Assembly: GCF_018917525.1 (NCBI RefSeq)
Contig: NZ_JAHLOS010000013.1
Coordinates: forward strand, 1-64,000
Source: Enterococcus raffinosus
GTDB lineage: Bacteria; Bacillota; Bacilli; Lactobacillales; Enterococcaceae
Length of the DNA: 64,000 nt
Direction: 5' to 3'
The notes under the pieces are model-generated. The model was not told where the DNA came from and did no database searches. It was given only the letters and a program-made list of their open reading frames with translations. A program made the position numbers and the translations under genes. Shown here in pieces: positions 11,564 to 18,987 of this stretch (position 1 is the stretch's first letter; every line of letters begins with the position of its first letter).

Positions 11564-12996
11564 AAAAAATCACGACTCGTCTGATCCAGCAATTTGTCGG
11601 TTTATTGTTGATTTTTGCTACCATGATTGCTCTTTTCTTTGGTGTGTTGTTTGCCAAGCAGACTGAGGATTTACATCAAGAAGAAATGACCCATCGCAGT
11701 CAACTGATTAGTGAAACCTTAACGGATTATTTCAGCTCCGGTACGGAAATGGGACAAAGCGGCGGCATGGGTGGATACGGCGCCTTTTTACGCTTCCTCA
11801 ATCAAATCGCAGGTGAAGAGGTTTGGGTTCTAGATACACAAATGAACCCGATCATTTCCTCTCATCACGATAGTCCTAGTAAACAGACTGATCCGCCAAA
11901 TGAAGCGAAAAAGCTCGTCACCGCTACCTTCGATGCGGAAAAAATTCAGGTGGCAAAAAAACGAAATCTGTTTCAGTTACAAGAATTAACAATTGCAACG
12001 CCTGTTATGGCCAATGATTCCGTTGCGGCTGTAGTCCTGATGCGTTCAAAGGTCGATGTCATTCATCAAAACCAAATATCCGGCTACTTGATGCTTCTGC
12101 TGAGTCTTGTTGGTGCTGTGATCATTGCAAGTTTTCTAGCTTGGCGTTTATCCAAACGATTCGTCAAACCAATCGAAATGATGCAAGGATACGTAAACGA
12201 ACTGGCAAATGAAAACTACGAAGAGACTTTAGCGATCCAAACAAAGGACGAACTACAGCAATTAGGCGATCAGTTGACTTTGTTGAGCCAACGACTGGCA
12301 GAGGCCCGCTCAGCCCGTGACCGCAAAGAGCAATCAGAAAAAGATTTTCTATCGCAAATCTCCCACGAACTTCGGACTCCCGTCATGGTGATCAAAAGCT
12401 CGCTAGAAGCCATTACTGACGACTATTTGAGTACACGGGAAGAAAAAGATTATTTACTACAGTTATTAAAAGAAAGCACTGATTTGGAACGACTGATCAA
12501 CGATTTACTGGAACTAAGCAGATTGCAATCAACTGAATTTCATCTGCAGAAGGAACTTGTTGATCCATTGGATTGTGTCAATGATGCCCTACGCAGCTAT
12601 CGGTTAGTCTTGAAGGAAAAAGACCAAGAAATCCATTTAGAAAACCAATTGAATAATCCGCAAATGATCCATGCCGACTATCTGCGGATTACTCAAGTTA
12701 TTAAAATTTTGCTTGATAACGCAACAAAATATGCACCGGGACATTCAACAATCACTGTTCAAATAGCAGCAAGAACGGCTATGCTGGAAATTGTTGTAAG
12801 TAACGAATGGCACGATCCGATTAGAAATCCCGAGCAATTATTTGAATCCTTTCAGCGACAGAACCGTACTAATATCAATGGAACCGGTCTGGGGTTAGCC
12901 ATTGCTAAGCAGGTCATTCGGCGTCATGAAGGACAAATCACGGCAGAGGTAGATGGAAAACAATTTTTGGTCAAAATTTTATTGCCTTCTTCATAA
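11560..12996 (+). CDS. Membrane sensor histidine kinase
   Basis: A 478-residue kinase with a membrane segment near residues 10-32, an extracellular sensor region of about 140 residues with a Gly/Ser/Met-rich patch, a second membrane segment near 172-194, HAMP, and the H-box SHELRTPV (H269). The N, G1 and G2 boxes of the ATPase domain follow (DNATKYAP, NGTGLGLAIAKQ). It should autophosphorylate and pass phosphate to the regulator encoded just upstream. The ligand is unknown. Confidence 0.9.
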   Translation: MKKITTRLIQQFVGLLLIFATMIALFFGVLFAKQTEDLHQEEMTHRSQLISETLTDYFSSGTEMGQSGGMGGYGAFLRFLNQIAGEEVWVLDTQMNPIISSHHDSPSKQTDPPNEAKKLVTATFDAEKIQVAKKRNLFQLQELTIATPVMANDSVAAVVLMRSKVDVIHQNQISGYLMLLLSLVGAVIIASFLAWRLSKRFVKPIEMMQGYVNELANENYEETLAIQTKDELQQLGDQLTLLSQRLAEARSARDRKEQSEKDFLSQISHELRTPVMVIKSSLEAITDDYLSTREEKDYLLQLLKESTDLERLINDLLELSRLQSTEFHLQKELVDPLDCVNDALRSYRLVLKEKDQEIHLENQLNNPQMIHADYLRITQVIKILLDNATKYAPGHSTITVQIAARTAMLEIVVSNEWHDPIRNPEQLFESFQRQNRTNINGTGLGLAIAKQVIRRHEGQITAEVDGKQFLVKILLPSS

Positions 12997-13053
12997 TTGT
13001 CATACTTTTGCCACATTCTCCTCCTATACTACAGTTGAAGGAGGAGATTACTC

Positions 13054-13653
13054 ATGATGAGTCATAAAAGGAAATTGGTATCAGCTTCAATATTGTTTAT
13101 TGGTATCATGAGCTTCAACACGTTAAAAGCGGATGCCGCCATAACAGATCAAAATGTTCAGAATCTGCGCTACTGTACGATTAATAACATTTATAAAACG
13201 ACAAGAACAGATTGCCTTTTGCGTCAAGATCATATTCTCAATCGTTTAGATGCGGACGGGGCTACTAGACCACAAAATGGTAAACAAGACGGTACTGGAT
13301 CAGGACGCACTGATCGACCAAGAATCTCTGATTGTCCAAATTATTCAACCAAACAAATACAAGCGACCCCTGAACAAACTTCTGAACCAGCTGCAACAGC
13401 TCACGATACGCAGCCACAGGATGGTACTGGCAATCAATACGGCCAGCAAAATAATTATGATGCAGCGCAAACAACAACTAGTGCGAATCAACAAGCCACT
13501 CAAGCACAGCAAGTCCAACAACAGCAAGTTCGTCAGCATCAGCAATATACAAATCAAACGCCACAAACCAACTCACCAGCTCAACAGCAAAAACGTATCC
13601 ATCATAGCAATACACAACCACAGTCTAGCGGATATCACGGCCGTCATCATTAA
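13054..13653 (+). CDS. Secreted Gln-rich protein with DGTG motifs
   Basis: A 199-residue protein with a signal peptide (Lys/Arg, then a hydrophobic stretch, ending near KADAA at about residue 29). The mature part has three cysteines in its first half, the repeated motif DGTG (KQDGTGSG, PQDGTGNQYG), and a C-terminal half very rich in Gln, Thr, Asn and His. I do not recognise a catalytic domain. A long overlapping frame (13250-13678) is a shadow: it has no signal and no SD. SD is GGAGGAG. It starts 57 bases after the kinase gene, so it is probably controlled by or part of that system. Confidence 0.7.
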   Translation: MMSHKRKLVSASILFIGIMSFNTLKADAAITDQNVQNLRYCTINNIYKTTRTDCLLRQDHILNRLDADGATRPQNGKQDGTGSGRTDRPRISDCPNYSTKQIQATPEQTSEPAATAHDTQPQDGTGNQYGQQNNYDAAQTTTSANQQATQAQQVQQQQVRQHQQYTNQTPQTNSPAQQQKRIHHSNTQPQSSGYHGRHH

Positions 13654-13695
13654 AAAAACCAGCAAAATTTCAGAGTGAAATTTTGCTGGTTTCTT
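13654..13695. terminator. Bidirectional terminator
   Basis: Perfect 17-base stem (about 13656-13672 and 13676-13693) with A-run before and T-rich sequence after. It serves the Gln-rich protein gene on plus and the metal ATPase gene, which converges on it from minus. Confidence 0.9.
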
Positions 13696-13706
13696 CTATT
13701 ATATAT

Positions 13707-15503
13707 TCACCGATCTTTTCTCGCCCGCAAAGCCGATAAAATCGAAACAGTGTCGATCACTTCCTGTAAAGCAGCTCCCAGTAACGCCGGGATCACACCA
13801 GTACTTGCGATCAACATCAAAACCACACAGATCACGATTCCGATCAGCACGGATTGGCGCGCGATCCGCATCGTGTCTTGAGACAAGCGAACGGCTGCTG
13901 AAACTCGACTTAAATCATCCTTCAATATTACTGCATCAGCACTCTCACTGGCGGCGGTCGAGCCATGTGCACCCATCGCTATTCCAATATCCGCAACTGC
14001 AAGCGCCGGTGCATCATTAACCCCGTCGCCTACCATAATTCCCGGGCGATCCGTATCACTCAAAGTCTTAATCACATTGATTTTTTCCTCTGGCAAGCAT
14101 TCTGCGTGAACATCAGCGATTCCCACTTCGTCCGCGATTTGCTTGGCAATGGATTCATGGTCACCCGTCAGCATAATCGTCTTTGTAATGCCGAGTTGAT
14201 TTAACTCCTGAATCGTTTCCGCTGATTCTTTGCGAACAATATCAGTAAACGTAATGTAGCCAATATAGCGATCATCGATTGAGATATAAACTGCCGTTTT
14301 CTCGCTATTCAGCTGAGCAGTCGTCCCAGCGAATGAAGCTTTTCCGACACGAATGTTTTTACCTTTAACGGTTGCCTGTATTCCTTGACCGGTGACTTCC
14401 TCTAAGTTCGTTACTGGTAACAGAGAAAGCTTTTCTTCTTTTGCATAAGCAACTAAAGAACGAGCTAAAATGTGGCTAGATTCCTGTTCCCCGCTAGCCG
14501 CGTATGTCATAAGCTCTTCCTTAGAGAAGCTTTCCGAAGTTACATGAATCTCTTCAACAGATAGCTTTCCTTCTGTTAAGGTCCCGGTTTTATCAAAAGC
14601 GATACTCTTCGCCCTCGCCAACTTTTCAATTGTCGTACCTGTTTTCACCACAATTCCGTTTCGACTCGAGCGACTCATCCCGGCGACTAAAGCTACCGGT
14701 GCAGCTAAAATTAAAGGACAAGGGGAAGCCACTACTAGCACTTCTGCGAAACGAACTGGGTCTTTTGACACAAACCAGGCAACTCCGCCAATAATATATG
14801 CAATAAGAGTAAAAGGAACTGCATAACGATCCGCCAATCGGACAAAATGAGCAGGCTTAGCTTCAGATTCCTTGACTAATTTTACCAATGTTTGATATTG
14901 GCTATCTTTTGCAGCTTTTGTAACTTTGAAGCGTAATGCTGCATCGCCGTTGATCGAGCCTGACATCAGCTCGTCATTCAGTTCTTTTTCGACTGGCTTG
15001 GATTCACCTGTTAATGAAGATTCGTCAACAAAAGATTCCCCAGCGATAACTCGACCATCGACTGGGACCAATTCGCCAGGTTTAACTAAAATCGTGTCGC
15101 CAACTTGAACATCCTCTACTTCTATATCGGCTACTTCTTCTCCGGTGACGCGATGAGCAATCTGCGGCGAATTATCTAAGAGAGAGCGTAACTCACGACT
15201 TGCTTGATGACTCGCATAATCCTCTAAACTGTCCCCGCCTGTCAACATAATCAATACCATCAAGCTTGCCCAATACTCTCCCACCAATAAGGTAGCGATA
15301 ATAGCTGTGATAGCTAAAATATCAACCCCATATTTCCCAGAACGAAGCGTTTTAACCATACCAATCAACATAGTAATCGCCATGATTCCTCCAACAATGG
15401 CAACCAGCCAAAAAGCGAGTCGCTTTTGATGAAATCCAAATTCCAGAATCAACGCGACAATTCCAATCATTACGGTTAACAAAAATTTCCTTGCATTACT
15501 CAT
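13707..15503 (-). CDS. P1B-type heavy-metal ATPase, P1B-4-like
   Basis: A 598-residue metal efflux pump. The transport motif in helix 4 is S260-P-C-P-L rather than CPC; the phosphorylated Asp is D304 in DKTGTLTEG; GDGVNDAPAL is the hinge motif. There is no N-terminal metal-binding domain. SPC plus lack of that domain fits the P1B-4 group (Co, Fe(II), Zn export). In the last helix, the family HEGGT stretch aligns with QEVID, so the usual His is Gln here. A Fur-like box lies about 75 bases upstream, which favours iron as substrate. It could still act on Zn, Cd or Co. Confidence 0.8.
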   Translation of the reverse strand: MSNARKFLLTVMIGIVALILEFGFHQKRLAFWLVAIVGGIMAITMLIGMVKTLRSGKYGVDILAITAIIATLLVGEYWASLMVLIMLTGGDSLEDYASHQASRELRSLLDNSPQIAHRVTGEEVADIEVEDVQVGDTILVKPGELVPVDGRVIAGESFVDESSLTGESKPVEKELNDELMSGSINGDAALRFKVTKAAKDSQYQTLVKLVKESEAKPAHFVRLADRYAVPFTLIAYIIGGVAWFVSKDPVRFAEVLVVASPCPLILAAPVALVAGMSRSSRNGIVVKTGTTIEKLARAKSIAFDKTGTLTEGKLSVEEIHVTSESFSKEELMTYAASGEQESSHILARSLVAYAKEEKLSLLPVTNLEEVTGQGIQATVKGKNIRVGKASFAGTTAQLNSEKTAVYISIDDRYIGYITFTDIVRKESAETIQELNQLGITKTIMLTGDHESIAKQIADEVGIADVHAECLPEEKINVIKTLSDTDRPGIMVGDGVNDAPALAVADIGIAMGAHGSTAASESADAVILKDDLSRVSAAVRLSQDTMRIARQSVLIGIVICVVLMLIASTGVIPALLGAALQEVIDTVSILSALRARKDR

Positions 15504-15577
15504 ACCTTTACGCCTCCATCTAACTTCAATATCAGATTAGCACCCTAATCTACTAATTGAAAATAGAAACATCTAAA

Positions 15578-15597
15578 TGATAATAATAATCATTAAC
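15578..15597. promoter_or_regulatory. Fur-like box upstream of metal ATPase
   Basis: TGATAATAATAATCA matches the 7-1-7 Fur core TGATAAT-N-ATTATCA at 14 of 15 positions; the surrounding 19-mer (15579-15597) matches the classical Fur box at 17 of 19. It lies 75-94 bases upstream of the ATPase start. G/C at the outer positions favours Fur over PerR. The remainder of the 360-base gap (15504-15863) holds the downstream terminator of the next gene and no gene. Confidence 0.65.
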
Positions 15598-15787
15598 ATT
15601 CAATGAAAGGGGGTTCTATTTTAGAATTACTATAATTAATTCCCCTTGGAATTAGTCATTTTACTGCATTACCCATAATCTAAAATTATTATTCTCTGCA
15701 GACGCACGAAGATGTTATTCATAATCAGACTTTCAAAATGAAAAAGCAATGGCGAATTGGCTAGTGAAATTGGGTTTAGTTTACATA

Positions 15788-15842
15788 AAGAAGGCAATGG
15801 TTGTACTAGCAGTTATGACAGCTAGCACACCATTGCCTTCTT
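15788..15842 (-). terminator. Terminator of the ChW/C39 protein gene
   Basis: Outer arms of 13 bases (15788-15800, 15830-15842) are perfectly complementary, with an additional inner GCTAGC-type pairing. It lies about 20 bases after the stop codon; the T-run is short. Confidence 0.7.
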
Positions 15843-15863
15843 GTAGTCTAAGTTAATTAATAA

Positions 15864-18047
15864 TTATCCTCTTATCGCCACTGCATAGTGTTTCAGGTTA
15901 TAAATCTTTTCAAAACTTCCTTTATTTACCCAGTATTTCCCGCTGACTGGATCAGAAACATGGTACTTGCCTGCTCTCTCATCATACCCGTCCAGGGTCA
16001 TCACATGAGCATTGTCAATTCCCACACCAAAGAAATAACGATGGTATACAGGGTCCTTGAAACCACTTGTAACGTAAACAACAATGGGATTTCCATTTGC
16101 CATTTCGCTTTTCAAAGAAGTAACTGTCGCTCCTGAAATATCCACAACATTTCCATATTTTTTACCCCATGCGGCTAAAGGTTTAGGGTAGATTGATTGA
16201 TAAATTCCATAAATTGATTTGTATGGACTTCCCGCAAATCCCTTATTAGGATTGTTTGAAGGATCAATCGGCATTACTTTTATAAAACTTTGCAAATTAT
16301 AGTTTTTAGCTTTTCCTTTATAATGTAAACCTTGAAGTAAAGATGCCGCCTCACAACCGTATGGAGCACCTGCCTTGTATTGATCGTAAAAAGGAACATT
16401 TAATAAAACCTTACCATTTCTAAATGCATTAGATGTTCCCCCTGGTGCCGCTTGTCCTTTAGGTACAAGCGCAATTTGAATGGCCTCTAATCGTTTGGCA
16501 TAACCAGAAGTTCCCGCCGACTGACCATTTTTCGCCCAGCCCATCCAACCAAACGTTTCAGCATGAACATGGTAATATATGTCAAAATAAGTGGCTAACT
16601 CTCCTGTCAATTTGATTTGGATTGCTTCTAATCGTTTTGCCTGACCTGTAGTCCCAGAAATTTGACCGGCTTGTCGATAGCTTGATTCCCATCCAATATT
16701 AGAAATGTGCGTGCGATATTGAACAGTTCCCGATAGACCAGACGCATTCAGTTTCATTTGAATCGCCTCTAATCGTTTCGCCTGGCCCGTTGTACCACTA
16801 GTACTTTTTTCATTTTTATATCCTTGCCAACCATAGGTCTGAACATGAGTCTGATAGCTCAGTACTGGTTTCGCTAAATGTGGACGGCTGGTGCTTCCTG
16901 GAGCTGCTTGACCTTTAGGTACTATCTTAATTTGAATTCCCTCTAAGCGATACGCAAATCCGGTCGTTCCAGAAGAATCACCATCTTTTGCCCAGTCCAT
17001 CCAGCCAAGATTTTGTGCATGGACACGATAATATACATCAAAATATTGGTTTAACGAGGATGCTAATCGAATTTGAATTGCTTCAAGGCGCTTAGCCTGA
17101 CCGGATGTACCTGAGATCTGGTTATTGCTTTTGAAATTTGATTCCCAACCAATGTTCTGAATATGTGTTTTATACTCAATTTGATTTCCTGATAGATTAC
17201 TGAAAGAAACTTTGATAGCTTCAAGTCGTTTCGCTTGGCCTGTTGTCCCACTCGTTTGTCCGTCTTGCTTTGCGCTTTGCCATCCGATCGATTGAACATG
17301 AGTGGAATAACTGATTTTCGGTTTTTCAATATAAGCTAGCCCGCTACCTGATGGCTTCGTTTCATTTTTTTCAACTAACATCACTTGAAATGCTTCTATT
17401 GGGTACGCACAACCTGAACTGCCCGCTATTTCTCCATCTGTAGTCCAATTCAGCCAGCCAAAAGCTTTAACCTTAGCGCGGTAATAAATTTGATGCGTTT
17501 TTGCCAGCTCGCCTTTAAGTGACACTCGAAAAGCTTCTACACGCTTTCCGGCTTTACCTGAAGTTTCACCATCCTTCTTAACTATTGTCTCCCAACCACT
17601 TCCTTCAATATGCGAACTATATTCGATCCAACTGTCTTCCGGTATATCATTGGACTTTATTTGTATGGCCTCTATTTGCTGATTTTGTTTTTCTGTACCG
17701 CTTACTGCGCCATTCTTTTGATACGCTTGCCAGCCAGTACCATTAAGGTAACTACGATAATCAATCGAAAGTGGACCATTTTTTTGTTGTCTATTGATTT
17801 CTTGACTACTAGAGCTTTCTTCTGAGGATACACTTTGGGTTAAGTCTGAAGATTCAATTGTACTATTAGTCTCGCTTGTTATCCTGCTATTTTCAGTTTC
17901 ATTAGGGATGCTCTCAGATTCCATTAGACTTTCTGCAGATTGAATAGTTTCAGAAGTGCTGTTAGCAGACAGATTTTCTGCTAACACGCTGTTCCCATCA
18001 AAAATAAAAAGCAACGTTAATAACACCAACACTTTTACTCTTTTCAT
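15864..18047 (-). CDS. Secreted ChW-repeat protein with C39-like peptidase domain
   Basis: A 727-residue exported protein. Residues 1-23 form a signal peptide, followed by a Ser/Thr/Glu-rich linker to about 90. Nine ChW (hydrophobic, conserved Gly-Trp) repeats follow to about residue 530, each with a GW core and a ...LEAIQI... end. The C-terminal 190 residues look like a C39-type cysteine peptidase: C565 in YGCEAASLLQ, H681 in NAHVMTLDGYD and D699 in SDPVSGKYW form the expected triad. The protein probably binds the cell surface or a host polymer through the repeats and cuts a peptide. No LPXTG. Single gene with its own terminator. Confidence 0.85.
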   Translation of the reverse strand: MKRVKVLVLLTLLFIFDGNSVLAENLSANSTSETIQSAESLMESESIPNETENSRITSETNSTIESSDLTQSVSSEESSSSQEINRQQKNGPLSIDYRSYLNGTGWQAYQKNGAVSGTEKQNQQIEAIQIKSNDIPEDSWIEYSSHIEGSGWETIVKKDGETSGKAGKRVEAFRVSLKGELAKTHQIYYRAKVKAFGWLNWTTDGEIAGSSGCAYPIEAFQVMLVEKNETKPSGSGLAYIEKPKISYSTHVQSIGWQSAKQDGQTSGTTGQAKRLEAIKVSFSNLSGNQIEYKTHIQNIGWESNFKSNNQISGTSGQAKRLEAIQIRLASSLNQYFDVYYRVHAQNLGWMDWAKDGDSSGTTGFAYRLEGIQIKIVPKGQAAPGSTSRPHLAKPVLSYQTHVQTYGWQGYKNEKSTSGTTGQAKRLEAIQMKLNASGLSGTVQYRTHISNIGWESSYRQAGQISGTTGQAKRLEAIQIKLTGELATYFDIYYHVHAETFGWMGWAKNGQSAGTSGYAKRLEAIQIALVPKGQAAPGGTSNAFRNGKVLLNVPFYDQYKAGAPYGCEAASLLQGLHYKGKAKNYNLQSFIKVMPIDPSNNPNKGFAGSPYKSIYGIYQSIYPKPLAAWGKKYGNVVDISGATVTSLKSEMANGNPIVVYVTSGFKDPVYHRYFFGVGIDNAHVMTLDGYDERAGKYHVSDPVSGKYWVNKGSFEKIYNLKHYAVAIRG

Positions 18048-18210
18048 TTTATAATCTCCATTCTTCTAAATCAAAACATATAGCAAATGATTTAATCACT
18101 TTTATCAAAGAAATTATACATTATTTTCTCATATTTTACTAATTAACCTGTATATAATTTTAGAATGAGATCAAGCACAGTTGATTTATTTTCTTTAACG
18201 CTTATAAACA

Positions 18211-18267
18211 CAAACAGGAACTTCCAATGATAAGCAATAAATGATCATCAGATAGTTCCTTCATTTG
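18211..18267 (-). terminator. Weak terminator after kdpE
   Basis: Arms around 18216-18222 and 18254-18260 (AGGAACT/AGTTCCT, extended with gaps) lie 20-75 bases after the kdpE stop, followed by T-rich sequence. Weak stem; low certainty. The remaining gap to 18047 shows nothing else clear. Confidence 0.3.
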
Positions 18268-18288
18268 TTTTGTTAAAATTCAAAAATT

Positions 18289-18978
18289 CTATTCTGATCG
18301 ATGATCACGCAAACGATAGCCCACGCCAATTTCAGTAATCAAATATTCTGGTTTCAACGTCTCCTTCTCAATTTTTTTTCGAATATTAGACATATTCACT
18401 CGTAATGTTTGGGAGTCGTCACTATAGGGGCCCCAGACTTCTGTCATCAGGGTTTGGTAGGTAACAACTTTGCCTAACTGTCGAAACATCAAGGCTAAAA
18501 TACGATACTCATTTTTAGTTAAATGTATTTCCTGGTCGTTCTTATAAACTAATTGTTTCTCAAAATCGATCTTTAACGCCTTATTTTCGATAATCGCTGT
18601 TGCTTCGGTTTGAACATTTTGATGGCGTAAAGCGGTTCGAATGCGGGCCAACAGTTCATTTGTGCCAAATGGCTTTGTCACATAGTCATCAGCGCCTAAA
18701 TCCAAGGCCTTTACTTTTTCCTCCTCGTTGCTTCGAGCAGAAATAATAATGATTGGCAAATGAATTCGCTTCCGCAGAATTTTTAGTAAATCAATGCCAT
18801 CAATATCCGGCAACCCTAAATCTAGTAAGACTAAATCAATGGAAGTTGTTTGAAACGCAGTTAATGCTTCCATTCCTGTACTGGCAATCGTTAACTGATA
18901 ACGTTCTTGGTCTAAGACAACCTCCATAAAATCTGTGATGTTCGGATCATCTTCAATCAGTAAAATAGTCGCTTTCAT
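18289..18978 (-). CDS. kdpE: KdpE, response regulator of the potassium system
   Basis: A 229-residue OmpR-type regulator: receiver domain (phospho-acceptor Asp in LVLLDLGLPDIDG) and winged-helix domain ending in TEIGVGYRLRD. It should be phosphorylated by KdpD and activate kdpFABC when potassium is short. The gene lies 9 bases after kdpD at the end of the operon. Identity rests on its position and family features. Confidence 0.92.
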   Translation of the reverse strand: MKATILLIEDDPNITDFMEVVLDQERYQLTIASTGMEALTAFQTTSIDLVLLDLGLPDIDGIDLLKILRKRIHLPIIIISARSNEEEKVKALDLGADDYVTKPFGTNELLARIRTALRHQNVQTEATAIIENKALKIDFEKQLVYKNDQEIHLTKNEYRILALMFRQLGKVVTYQTLMTEVWGPYSDDSQTLRVNMSNIRKKIEKETLKPEYLITEIGVGYRLRDHRSE

Positions 18979-18987
18979 AAAAATTCC

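Noticed and set aside
13250-13678. 142-codon frame overlapping the Gln-rich secreted protein
   Set aside because: It is an out-of-frame shadow with no SD or signal peptide and repeats the base bias of the real gene; it also runs into the terminator.
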